From: Endocalyx cinctus
Taxonomy: Eukaryota > Ascomycota > Sordariomycetes > Amphisphaeriales > Apiosporaceae
Direction of reading: 5' to 3'
Assembly: GCA_001600455.1 (NCBI GenBank)
Contig: BCKC01000001.1
Location: 1,328,441 to 1,392,440 of the forward strand
Length of the DNA: 64,000 nucleotides
A program made the position numbers and the translations under genes. Positions 21,477 to 33,278 of the stretch are shown in pieces. Within the stretch, counting starts at the first letter, position 1, and every line of letters begins with the position of its first letter. Under the pieces are notes generated by a model. The model was not told where the DNA came from. It ran no database searches and saw nothing but the letters and a program-made list of their open reading frames with translations.

Positions 21477-24399
21477 CGATGATCACTTAAATAAACCTGT
21501 AGGGCTTCCTTGTTGGAACCAAGCGTCGTAGCACATGTCGACAAACCCTCCCTATTGGGTCCTCTGAAACCTATTCTTGCCGCCCTTGTTCGGTGATGAG
21601 ATAAGATGAGAGCCGTGTAGAGATTATCAAACGCAAGAGACTTTCGTTCGTTTGTTGGCCTTAGCGTAGACCAGACCAGAGCGGATCAAGATCTTTATCT
21701 TCCCTTTTTGTTTTTATCTCATCACATCAAGGATATCATCAGGAGGAGGATGGGGACCACATCCTCGTATGATTATAGTAAAAGCAACCAACATGGCAGA
21801 TTTGTCACGGCTTAGACTCGAAACCACGTCAACCAAACCAGCCCGCCTAAACCAACTAATAAACTATCGATAACCCGAGACGGATTTGACATTGCGTCAT
21901 GATTAGCGCCAGCCATTGAAGGAACCCAGAATAAGAGGGTCCTAAAGTGTGAGAAGCCCTCGAGTCGGCCTTGGTCAGCCGCAACTAATAAGCTGCTTGT
22001 TGTTATCCTACGTATCCATGCCCATGCCATGGTACAGTTGGTTTAGTGTGGTATAAATGCAATTTGTATTTTTGGTCACAACAAGAACTTTACCCATACC
22101 AAAAGTATTCTTCTTCGTCATTGACCTGTTCTCGCAGGCGCGTGCACGCCTACCGCCAAGTACACCACTACCTGCGTGCACGGATACTTCACGAGTATAT
22201 ATGTATATTCCTCCGATCCCACGCTACGTGAAGTTCGGAAAAGTTCCCCCCTCTCGACTAGAAACACGAACACGACAAATGACGATGGACAGCTGAAACC
22301 CAAATTGATTAATCTGATCATGACATGGTATTTTTACCGATAGAGCTAGGCGCGTTGTTTCACACCCCCTTGCGTACATACAGATTTCGATCTACCCCAA
22401 GAGTCATCGTGAACACGCAGGCTAGGAGGCGTAAGTTATAATTATGGAATAACTTTTTTTTTTCTTTTAATAAGATTCACCTAGTATACCAAAATACTTT
22501 TCTTTTTAATCAGGATCAGTCGGTGTCAAGCATTTTGTTCTCATTACTACGACCTAGGTATTATTTCCATCAGCTGTTTAGTTAGGAATGCTGCTACTTC
22601 TTCATGATATGTCAGATGGATACTTACCTAGGTACTTATCAAGTATAATTCATCCCATAAATCACACATCACTTTCAGGTACAGATAGCCACTCGTCATC
22701 CTTGGAGATTGGAGAAAGGTTGTGATAACCACTATGTGTGTATATGTGGTGCAGCAATGCGAATACATAGTGCACGAGAAAACAAATAATACTACTAAAT
22801 AAATATCCCAACGGAAATAACCCCCAGTCATCCGGGGCTACGCTATCCAGAAAGCGGCTCCGGTCTCCCTCGAATCCGATCGCGTTTCCTGCCCTTCTAG
22901 AGATATGTACTATGTATACCATATATGTCCATGGGTATACATACGAAGTAGTATAAATGAAAAGAAGAAATAAGTTAAGTGGATGCGCAGCGTGCGGAGA
23001 CATGGGGTGGGCTAGGTGGTAGTGTAGCATCTACTGCACTATGTAAGTGGTAACCTAGCAGTAGGTGCCTAGGGGCTAGGATAGTGCGTGATGCTACTTT
23101 TGTAGTGTGCTGTGCAGTGGCAGAAAGGGGGATGCCCGCTATCGTATTACCTATATGTAGTATACATACAGTACTATACTACGTACTATATTATTAATAT
23201 TATCATTTCTTTTACTACATTACAGTGGCATAAGTTGGCGAGCAAGTGATCTGACTGGTTCACTTGGCTTGGTTTACAAGCACTACGCTACGGCGCTACA
23301 GCACTATGTACAAGTACAGCACTACGCTATGGATGTTACCCCCTTCAAGTGAAAAGACCCCGTTCCCCATTACAATTACATTCGCCTGAAATACACTTAT
23401 CCCTTCCCTCTCTCCCCCCTCCCTCGTCCAATACTTTGACCGATGACCTTGAATTCGTTCTATTGGGTGAGAATCGAATTTGATCCACCGTCTCACCGCT
23501 TCCCTTCCCACCAAAGATCACACATTATATGTGCTGGGAAGCACTGCGGCACAAGGCGATTCGCGTCCCCGTAAGTGCGTAATGGTACATTATAGGGAAT
23601 AGGTAGTACCTTCTAGTAGGTACCTGCTACGTTGTGCTGTTCAAAGGACCGACTTGGTGTTGCTCATTTACCTACAAAGTAATGTAGGCAGATTAAAAAC
23701 AAAATAGATATGCCCTGCTTGACGTTGCAAGAGGATCGACCCAGTCTCGGCCGTTCTTTTACCCTTGATTCCCTTCCCTACCTCAATTATCATTAACTTG
23801 TTATGTGTGAGCGAGACCAAAAAAAAAAGTTCGCTCTGATCACCCTTTTCCCCATCTTCCGTTTCAAGCATATGCTCTGTTTTTTGTGTTCCACACTGAC
23901 TGCGAGCTTTTCTCATCACGACTGACGAGTCAATAAAACTGTAAACCATGCAACCGTCGTAGCCGATTATAATCCTCACGTATGTGTCACGACCGAGGTC
24001 CGCCCCAGCAATACCACTACATTATAATGGTCGCTGCTCCATTCAATCCATACATGCCTTTATTAGCATTAACACCGCTATAGTATCATTGGCGATCGCT
24101 ATAGCTATAGGCGCTAACTCATACGTACACTACATTAGTGATATTTTTTTTTCCATCGATCCAGGGCGGCATTCCCGCAGAAGGGGTAGATTAGTGAAGA
24201 AGAAGAAGAAGAAAGAAGGAAAGAAAGAGAAAAAAAAAAAGTTGGAATACCACTACTTTCGCTGTCACACGAGTATTTCCCGTGGTATCTTATTATACTA
24301 GTAGTCATTACTGCTACTTTTTAAAACAGACTCGCTAAAACGGCGCTGCCATACCGTCTCGTTTTCTTTTTCTTACGCAAATCGGATCATTCAATTCGT

Positions 24400-25994
24400 C
24401 TAAGGCGCCACGGTAAAGCGCCTGTAAACATCCACCCCAACTCCAATAAATCCCTCCTGTTGTACCTTGTAAGTCGCCAGATGCACGGCAAACCTGACCT
24501 TCGTCTCGTCGTCCCAATCCTGTCTGTGGCATAGTAGGCCGAATAGCATCCCAGCTACGAAGGTGTCACCTGCTCCTACGGTACTAACGCAGGGATATGT
24601 CCTGTTAGTCCCCATCGTTGCTGTTTCTTTTGTCCTTAATCTCACATGATATGATGAGGCGCTTCCCTCACTCAAGCGCGGGGCGGTCTGTCTGACATAC
24701 TCAACTACGCGAATCACTTGTCCCGGCTGCGTCGCTGGGCAAGACACGGCTTTTCCGTTGGGCAAAGATAGACACGATGCACCCTGCGAACCCCACGTAC
24801 AGAGCAGATGGGACCTAAATAAGACCCAGCATGATATTTCATCAGCGCAAACTGTGCTGCATTCCTTGGCGAGATTGGTGCATTACAACTTACGCTCTGG
24901 GGGCGTGGCACGACTCGGCACGCAAGCATTCTTGAGCGGTCTTGTACCCCTTGTTCTATATGGGCGGCGCGTCCTCAAGTTAACTTTGTTTTACCGAATT
25001 ACCTTTTGACGCCTTTTTTCTTTCATCTCTCGATCCAGTCTCTTCTTGCTTCTCCTACTCCGATAATGATATGAGACATTCATTTAACCTACCTCAGCCC
25101 AGCTCTTCGAATAGAAGACAATATCCGCCTCAGCCGCCAGATCCTCTAGGCCTACGCGACCTGGTCTTTCTACCTCGACGCTTACGATAGCCCTTGATTT
25201 GGAACGACGCAAGTATTGAATGCATTGCAACGTCGTTTCTGGGATCCGTCCCTGTAGATTTTAAAAACCCAAAAATTTTACTAATTCTATATCTCTGTCT
25301 TATGCACGCGCATATGCACTTCATGAATAATCCTCCAGGGAAAGTGGAGGGCCAAACCTAGGATGTGTGTGTCTGTCTTTGATGACTTACCTCGAAATGG
25401 AACCAAGTATTGTCGTCCTCAGCATTACCAAGGTCGCCGATAGCTGCGATAAATTCATCAGTGGTCATGTCTGATAGGTCATTATAGCTGATGAGCGTGC
25501 GGCTTCCGGTCGCCTCGCTCCGCAATGCGTAGCTGCTGGCTGGATCCCTGGCATCGGCGCGATAAATGCATCGTGAGAAGTCGACATTTGTGCTAGGTCC
25601 AAACGATTCAATAACCTTGATCGTTCCAGGGCTGTTTTCTTTCGGTAAGCAGGTCACCAAATAAGGCTTGATCTCGATGATATCTATTCCTCGCTCTCGA
25701 TTGCCCACGTTTCCGTGCCGCTGCTGCTGTTCTTCGCGAAGAAGCTGTTGAAGGACTTCAAGGGTATTAGGGCAATTACCTCCTCGACGAACCTGTAATT
25801 TCGTGGCGCGTAATTTCGAATCCTCTTCCGGATACGCTGGTACGCTGCAATACGATGACGGTGTTTCTCAAGTCAGGTCATGCTGACGAGCGCGGGAGAG
25901 GGAAAAAAAAGTGAAACTCGCAATAAGAAAAATTAATTGAAACTTGCCTAAGAATGGTGTCAAGATAACACGCTCCCACGCAGACGAGATTCAT
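24400..25994 (-). CDS. PfkB-family carbohydrate kinase (ketohexokinase-like), five exons
   Basis: Reconstructed by splice signals: exons 25994-25948, 25844-25391, 25251-25093, 24955-24894 and 24814-24400, giving 378 residues. The start MNLVCVGACYLDTIL matches the first strand of the ribokinase fold. The N-terminal substrate signature GGNCPN is at residues 37-42. Next come a lid-like strand with SYALRSEATGSRT, the WFHFEGRIPE segment typical of ketohexokinase-like members, and the C-terminal signature VGAGDTF with the catalytic base D324. Members phosphorylate sugars or nucleosides with ATP; the exact substrate cannot be read here. Intron 1 is of GC-AG type (AG|GCAAGT), and splicing it restores the VGACYLDTILSVPAYPEEDSKLRAT run. 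The exons joining the WAE and NKGYKT segments are inferred from phase and family pattern and are somewhat less certain. Confidence 0.85.
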
Positions 25995-27661
25995 TATGAT
26001 GGTCCCCGATACGCTAACCTAGCGAAATGTATGTATGTACGCCTGTCTGTACGCATCTGTGGTAAATTGCGTATGTGTGCGTACCAATTTGGAGCATCAG
26101 TCACCGAAAACGAACTCGGGTCTCGTGATGCACCTTTCCGGCAAAAGAAAATTACTTGTTATTTTTTATTATTATTATTTTCTGTGCCTCCTACCAAAAC
26201 ACGACGCAGGTCGGGATTCACGGGTAAGATTGCATCATTAGATAGGGATGTCTTTTATTAGATATTACTCAACGACGGGCCAGAGGGTAGTGTAGAACAG
26301 TGATGCAAGTAAGCAGCCCTCTGTTCTCGGTGGATGTTCAATTTGGAGTAGAAGTCGGTGAGTAATGGATAATTTATGTTACAAGCATTATGTGTGATAC
26401 ACATATAGGTACAAGTTCTTTTTTTTTTTGGATATGCGCCGTTTATCGCTCTAATGCGTGGGATTTGAGTGGGCTTCAGGGCTAAACACTATTGTAGGTA
26501 ATTTTGCCGGTCGTCCATCATTGGACCGTCGCTTATGTCTGTGTGCGACTTTTGCAATATTGATAAAATCTACTCAGACATATGTTGTATTGAGTCACAA
26601 CTGCAAACAAAACCGTCTCAAATAAAGGTCAACAAACTAGATCGTCGGTGCTAGCAGTCAGATTTGCTTTTCCTTCGGTGCGTTTTATTTACACAGATCA
26701 CCATTCTATTGAAGCACATCCGTCAGCATAGCATCGACTATCTACATATTATAATCCTCTAGTTTTGATAGTCCAGATCAAAGCCTTTCTGAGTCAAGCC
26801 CCTTGATCTACTCCACGACAATAGTAGCTTCTTTCTAGAGAAAATTCTAATGAACTTATAAGGCGCCAACCAACCTTCAGCCTTCGGGAAAAGGAAGACA
26901 AGACTCGGATATCGCGGTTGACTACTAACACGCAGTGAGCTTTTTTAGCAAACCTAAGTGACGATGTTTAGTTTAGGGTTTTGCTAGCCTCCTCAGCTAC
27001 ATACCTACCTTCTCCAGCTTTACTACTGCGTCAAAGAGGATGCAGTAGTAGAAAGGAACCGTCTTACTCTTCTTGTTCCGACGCGTGCTCCTTAGTCTAG
27101 CTCTGGTTTCAATCCAGCGTACACCGACCAAAGCGTCGATGACATGAGTACTTCCCGCTATCGGGCCTGCTGGCTAACTTTTTGACTTAAAAGAGGGAGA
27201 CATTTTTTAGATCACTCTGGCCCGGCACTTCAGCTTCATATCTCGTGCCGTATGCAGTATACAGTAGTTACCGCTATCATCGTTTCGACGCTATGGTACC
27301 CACGACCCCAAACGAGATGTTATGTATGCACGTACGTCAGACTTTTGTATCGGTCGTTTTTTGACTCGACACGAGTCAAAGACATTACAAGTATGTAGTA
27401 GTGCAAGACATCTCTAGGTGCCCTCCTCTGCTGCGTGGGGGTGGACGAAAGAAAAAAAGAAAGAAAGAAAAGAAAAGAAAATTACTTATTATCTTATCGG
27501 ACTCGAGCTTTTTGATTTCTAGCGCACCAACCAAAAACCTCACGCAGCTTCGGAGAAGTCGTCATTTCGCATGCCAATTAAAGTCAGATTCCAAAACTTC
27601 GTCCTAATAAGCTGTTTCAATTGACGTGTTATCTCAATAAGGTGTAGGGACTGTCGGGCTT

Positions 27662-27752
27662 GTCTTCGTGGCGTAGTGGTAATTTGTCGGCGATAGACAA
27701 TCTTAGCCGGTAAACCCGAGGCTCTGAGTTCGAGCCAGGCATGTAGACGAAG
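27662..27752 (+). ncRNA. tRNA-like element with A-box and B-box (degenerate tRNA or SINE head)
   Basis: TGGCGTAGTGG at 27669-27679 matches an RNA polymerase III A-box, and GAGTTCGAGCC at 27725-27735 approximates a B-box about 55 bases downstream. The flanks can form a CTTCG/CGAAG stem (27664-27668 with 27748-27752) in the acceptor position. An internal TCGGC/GCCGG stem (27687-27691 with 27706-27710) sits in the anticodon position, with a 14-base loop. The T-arm does not pair well; instead a GGCTC/GAGCC hairpin forms. The element is therefore not a normal functional tRNA. A decayed tRNA or the head of a tRNA-derived SINE is more likely. No poly(A) tail or target duplication was identified. Confidence 0.4.
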
Positions 27753-28020
27753 TTTTCTATGATGAAAATGGACGAGAGAGGTCCCACGCATGAAGAAGAT
27801 GACGTGTTCGTTGCATGTAGAGCAGAGGAAGAATTTACTCCCTGTTATTCCTTTCGTCAAAGATGTGACGAGTTTGTTTGGGTGGTGGGATGTTATCGGA
27901 CAAAGCTGTGTGTCACGGGCTGGTGAGATAGTTCCAACAACCGTATGAAGCTTCATTTTTTTTTGTTCTTCGTTCTCTCTCAAATGACCCTCCATGCATG
28001 TGATTTATTGATTATTGATG

Positions 28021-28037
28021 TATATATATATATATAT
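28021..28037. repeat. (TA)n microsatellite
   Basis: An uninterrupted alternating TA tract of 17 bases in the spacer downstream of the Zn2Cys6 gene. Confidence 0.85.
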
Positions 28038-28497
28038 ACATCCTTCGTTTGCAAATATCTCCTTGCTGTCGCTTCTCTTCCCTGACAACTCGGCATCGCA
28101 ACTTTCTAATAGCTTTCTATCGTCCATTCCCTGGGGAACGGTAATGTTGTGTAGCTATGTAAGAAGAAAGGGACAGTGACTTAGCAACTCATACATGAAA
28201 TACCATATATAATCTTCTATAACGGCCGCGGTGTGGAATACAGTATAAGTGATAGAACGAATCTCTATTATGATTTTGGATCTAAATTACAACGCACAAT
28301 ATATACATGCATAGTGTTGCCAGGAGCAAATATGCTGTGACATTTGGTATCGGAAAGAATCGAGACTCCAACAAACGCAAGGTATCATCCCAAAGCGAGA
28401 TTACCAGCACCGTTTATCTCCGCGAGGAGTGAATATGAGTTCCAGGTATTGATAAAATCCATCCTCCCCCCCCTTAAAACCCAGGTTCGAACCTATG

Positions 28498-30037
28498 TCA
28501 CCGCCCGCCTTCTCGCCTGAACAAGGTAAACAGATCATCCAGCTTAGAGCCCCAGTCCATAGGCAGCTGTTTATGTATGCTCCTGACCTGCCATTCTCCC
28601 GCTTTCCCGATAATCCAGCAGCTCTCCTCGTGAACCCACAGTGCCATAAAATGCGCCAGTATCACCAGAGCCCGAGGTCTCCTCTCTTCGACGAACTTGG
28701 TGAACTCGGCGGGCACGTAGACGGCGAACCCGCCCAGGCGCCGGACGATCGAGTATTGACGCTCCTTTTGGTTCAGCGCTCTCTGGACGCTGCAGATGTA
28801 GGCGATCGCTTTCACGTACACGGACCGGGTCTCATCGTCGTCTAGCTCCCGATCCGCCGCCGCCTCGGCCGAGTTGGGACCGGCGGGGTGGTCTAGGAGC
28901 CACGCTAAGGGGGTGTGGTCGCTCAAGATGTGATCCTCCGGGTTGCGCATTTCTGGCCCGTTATCCGCGAATATCTTGATATGGACCTTTTTTTCGGAGG
29001 AGTCTATCATCGCCCGGCCCATTTCAAAGACCTCGCCCGCGCCGCGGCCCATATGAAGGTACTGCGTGGGCGGCTCCCACGGGTCGAGCGACAGAGTTTG
29101 AACTAAAGCTAAGGAATGAGCCAGGATTTTCAGGCTCGAGAGGCATATGTACGGGGCGTTATCACCGACGCCCTGTCGCAATTCTTCGATGTCCCGCCGC
29201 TGCTCCTTGCTACACATGGTTTGATACACTTGCTGTACCCTGAAAAGTTCTTCACGTTCGTGGGGATCGGTGGCCCTTGCCCATAAGTTTAACGCCGAGT
29301 GCGCGTATATGATGTACAGGAGCGTACAGCGGCCGTGTTTTTGTGCCATATCTATGGCCATTTGCGGGACCTCTATCTTCCACATCCTTTGTAATGCCTC
29401 ATTTGTGAGGAAGCGGGTGTTTTCTATCAGGGTGTTCTGCTGATGATGTAACAGCCGCAATTCCCACATTCGCCTCTGCGGCCCTTCGGGGAAGTCGATA
29501 TCTGTATCAAAGTTATCGCCGGCGGATGGCATATAAGAGGAACACGGAGACGAGGCATAACTGCGATTATGTGGTGAACCTATGTAGCTGCGACTCTCAC
29601 TCGAAGGATAACTCCTCAAGGTAACAGTGTCTCGAAAGGAGGTATCCCTTGGAGAAGTTTTGAATAAGCGAGCATCTGATGTCTCTGCTGAACCCTGAAT
29701 TTGTGGGCTAAACTGAGTTTCACGGGTAGAGGTCTTTGCCTGTGTAGCGGCCTTTGTCTGTGTAGCTAACCCCGGCGTAGGTGGGTATACGCATTCAACT
29801 GCGTGTCGTGAGCAGCCACCACACGAAGGGCGACCTTCGTCACACTGTATTATAGAATTAGTGGGTATTGGGCGGAACAGGATTCAAATAGCAACGCTGA
29901 TACGCGATTGAGCGGAAGCAGCTTAGGCTACATACTTTGACTCTGCGTTGTTTACATCTTATGCATCCAGCGCGAGATTTCTTGTGATACAACCTCGGAC
30001 CACGAGGCCGCGATTCTGACGTCTGATCATTATGCAT
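28498..30037 (-). CDS. Zn(II)2Cys6 fungal transcription factor, two exons
   Basis: Exons 30037-29936 and 29844-28498 join in phase 0 to give 482 residues. The binuclear zinc cluster is complete and is split by the intron after K34: cysteines 25, 28, 35, 42, 45 and 52 in the pattern C-x2-C-x6-C-x6-C-x2-C-x6-C, preceded by a basic HKKSRAGC lead. A Thr/Ser-rich linker follows to about residue 140, then a helical regulatory region starting WELRLLHH, which resembles the middle domain of Upc2-like sterol regulators and other C6 proteins. This indicates a nuclear DNA-binding regulator; the targets are unknown. It is divergent from MID1 and lies 2.5 kb from the PfkB kinase on the same strand, which does not by itself link them. 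Without splicing, the finger would be cut in two. Confidence 0.88.
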
Positions 30038-31335
30038 TTCCCGGTGATCTTTTTTTTCTATTCTTTTTTCTTCTCTCTTTCGTTCCTTTTTGATAATAAG
30101 TTATATGTGTGAAAAGATGAGCCTGTGAGTTACGGCCTGCTTCTTGCGATATAACAGTAAAAGACGAACCGTACTTCGGAAATGTCTAGTACATTATTAC
30201 CTACTTCATCAACAAATCACTACGAAAGTATGCGTATAGTGATTGTTTGAATTGTAGATATCAATAACAGGCCGAAAATCCAGTTTTGTTGCGTAAACAA
30301 TGCCCACGTCCCGTTTTTTCCGTAGTTTCAATACTCATTGAATCTTGGGGGGTTGACATAGCCGCTTACAGAAGTAGCGTGTTTCTGCTTCTCCAGCCTC
30401 AGCATAGTTTAGCTGAGATTGTGGCTTGTGAGTTCTGGCGATGGACATCTTCGTACACTAGTAACAATTGAGTAGCAAGTTCCAGAACATAGGCTCAAAT
30501 TATGTCGAGAGGATTACTATCGTTGGATGTAAAAGAGATGCAGAAGAGAAGAAGAGGAAAGAAGAAGGACGAGAAGATAAACAGAGGTTACACGGCCTGA
30601 CATTATATATTCATATCCGTGGATCTTTGATGAAAGGGTGTTCTTATTCTAAAAACTCAGTATCCGAGAGTAAACTGCCATAATACAGTGATTATACGAT
30701 TGCGATTGCGAGTTTCTCAGTAACTTAATACATTATTTAGGTGCCCGCTGTACCTAGGTAGGCAGTATGTAGGCTATTTAGTACGTGCGTAATGTACCTA
30801 CTTGCTACATATAGGGAAGTTAAGTACCTATCTAAGTAAGTTCTCAGTGTAAGTTCAGTATAAATTCTACTTGTACAAGACACTCTCGGACCCCATACGC
30901 AACTACCTCTTAAGTATATATATGTACCTAATAATGTTTTACTTTTGCATCTACGCATGTATATGTAGTTATACACGTACAGATATCTATATTAAGTACA
31001 CTAATGCAGTATATTTTATTACGCAGTATCCACCCGTATCCCAGATGTGGAAATGATTGGTTGAAATTCGTCATCCAGGGGTTTGCGGTGTTGCACGTCC
31101 CAGTTTGTGTCAGCTTGTCTACTTGTGAAACATTCGCTAGGTTGCCTCTCACTCTAGTGCAAGTTCATGTGCCGTGCTTCCCTTACCAAGTTACAAAAGT
31201 TATCGTCCATTGTTGAATGAAATGAATTAAAACCATCATACATATCATGACGACGAGATAAGATGCCTATTTAGATCTTTGGTCGATTTGTCGATGATTA
31301 CCTCTGGTTTGGGATAACAGGGCTATGTTCTCACC
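30038..31335. promoter_or_regulatory. Divergent promoter region between the Zn2Cys6 gene and MID1
   Basis: A 1.3-kb spacer with short frames only. It contains TACCTAGGTA at 30751-30760 among further TACCT words. An upstream ATG at 31325 opens an 18-codon frame (stop included) that overlaps the MID1 start out of frame. Confidence 0.45.
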
Positions 31336-33278
31336 ATGCAGCTCAGTCCTCTACAGTCGCGGCTGGCTGCGTCGTTAATAGCTTCTTGTCTTTTACTAAT
31401 TTTCTATTTCTTGTCTTTCTATCCTCGGTTTGCCGAAGCAGTAGAGATTGGAATTGTACCGAAATCATTCGAATTAGACGATCGGTATTTTGAACTTAAC
31501 GTTAACGATGGGGAAGATGGATCGACCGAAATTTCGCACTCGGTCAATACACGATACGAGCCCGATTTTCAACTCTTCGATCGGAGCATCATAGGGAGAC
31601 AGACTGACAGTGCCATCGAACTCGAGAATAATGAGCCGTCCGAGAGTAACGTCAATCCTGGCGAGGCTATCAGTTACGTCTTCAGGACATCCTCTGTTTC
31701 CGGCCGAACTACCCCAAACCCCGCTAACTCGCATGAACTTCGACGAAATCTCAACGGGTCCGACTTAGAGAAACTAACACCCCGACAGTCAGCTACAAAA
31801 ACGTTGTGGATATCCGCGAATACTTGCGACCAGCCTGGTCGGATATCACCCGATCAAACATCCGTCGCGCCTCCCCAACTCACTCTATATGTTTCGACGT
31901 CGAGCGAAAATACGTCTCCGGGGCCTACCGCGAATCTTTCGCAACAAATAGCTACCGTTTTTACCGAAGGGGCTGTTGTGTTTAACACATCGATGGATGA
32001 GGATGTTTATTTCAGTGTCGCTGCTCCAAACCTTTCGAAGCAATTGTTCAGTGACAGTAGCACATATAACTTCGAGGTGGCTGCGTCCACGGATGGGTAC
32101 TACTTCTCGTACGATGCTGAATCAGATCCCAATCTTAAATGGGTCGATAGCGACGCGACGTCTACTCTCTTAACTACGGGCAACTTGAACACCACCAGCA
32201 GTGATGATCTACCTTATGTCATGTTCGTCCAAGGCCAGGGCAATATAGCTATCGATGGAATCTGGAATTCTTATTGTGGCTTGAAGAAGTGGGCTCAGAT
32301 CCGATTGCTTGACAACGGAGACAGTCAAATGGCTGTGAGATTAAAGAGTACAGGAGATGGCAACTCGACCCAGCAGGAATTTTATCTCCAAAGCCTTAAT
32401 TCTAGCTCTACGTATTACGGCGTTTTGGCTCGTGTATCTGGTACCGGTTTACAAAAGAGGCAAAGCAGCTCGACCGGAGGAAGTGGTGTTGTTGTATTTC
32501 AGCCCACCAAGTTTGATACGAAGCCAGGTAAGTCGAACAAACTATCACTCTTTCGACACGCGCGATTGCTAATGCATCTTTAGATAATGGAGTTTGTACA
32601 TTCATATACAATCTCACTTTCTGTACCGATACGGCATATGCCGCACCGGGAAACCCGGCTCGCTTCCTAAATGGGACATCTCTAGCGGCCTATTACGACA
32701 ACTATACACAAACAATGTACAAGAGCTTCGAGAAGGTTCTACAGCAGGTTCCTTGCCAGGCTGATGCGACGGGACGATACTCGCTCGTGAGAGATTGCGA
32801 TGACTGCAAGACAGCTTACAAGAATTGGCTTTGCACGGTCGCTATACCGCGATGTGAAGACTTCTCATCGCCAGACAGGAACTACCTCCAAATGCGGAAT
32901 ATCAACAACCCCTTTCCGAATGGTTCCTTTGTATCTGAAGCTATCCGAAGCAAGTATGCGAACATGAGCGCTTTCACAACATCACGCAATCCGAATATCG
33001 ATGCAGACATATCTCCCGGCCCGTATAAAGAGCTATTACCCTGCGATGATGTCTGCTTCAACCTTGTGCAGAGCTGCCCGGCTTCGATGGGAATGAGCTG
33101 TCCTGTCCCTTGGACTCCTTACGGATATAACACAAGTTACGGGAAACGCACAGATGGCCAGTTATCATGTAACTTCCAGGGCTCGACAAATACGGTGACG
33201 AGTCTGGCGTACTTGAAACCGATGAGTTGGATCACTCTGATGGGCCTTACGCTCGGCTCTTTCCTGATTATTATGTAG
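31336..33278 (+). CDS. MID1: Mid1 stretch-activated calcium channel regulatory subunit, two exons
   Basis: Exons 31336-32527 and 32584-33278, joined across a 56-nt intron (GTAAGT...TTTAG), give 628 residues. An N-terminal hydrophobic stretch (about residues 9-35) is a signal peptide or anchor. The extracellular middle is rich in N-glycosylation sequons. The Cys-rich C-terminal region begins just after the intron with DNGVCTFIYNLTFC and continues through CDDCKTAYKNWLC and IPRCEDF, the hallmark of the Mid1 family. The protein ends in a short hydrophobic segment (SWITLMGLTLGSFLIIM) with no charged tail, compatible with membrane or GPI attachment. In fungi Mid1 works with the Cch1 pore subunit for calcium influx during stress, mating and cell-wall damage. 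Cch1 is not in this window. Confidence 0.93.

Larger units (their letters stand above)
14446..24399. other. Ten-kilobase gene desert
   Basis: No frame in this interval exceeds 111 codons, none resembles a known family, and I could not assemble a plausible exon chain. The DNA is AT-rich and crowded with short alternating words such as TACATAGTA, TAGTATACT and TACGTAGTA, with two GT runs near 14843-14885, a TTTA tract at 17168-17203 and a T27 run at 21450-21476. I found no transposase, reverse transcriptase or long terminal repeat. Its left edge includes the promoter of the gene at 14445. Confidence 0.55.
25995..28497. other. 2.5-kb spacer between the PfkB kinase and the Zn2Cys6 gene
   Basis: It contains the kinase promoter and the 3' flank of the regulator gene. 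Notable items are the tRNA-like element at 27662-27752 and a (TA)n run at 28021-28037. A 151-codon ATG frame on the minus strand (27995-27540) overlaps the tRNA-like element in antisense and has no family resemblance, so I do not call it a gene. Confidence 0.5.

Noticed and set aside
27540..27995. 151-codon ATG frame on the minus strand
   Set aside because: It overlaps the tRNA-like element in antisense, has no family resemblance and an unremarkable composition. An open frame of this length can occur by chance in this much DNA.
28483..28492. GGTTCGAACC resembling a B-box
   Set aside because: It is a self-complementary 10-mer just beyond the end of the Zn2Cys6 gene with no A-box at the expected distance on either strand.
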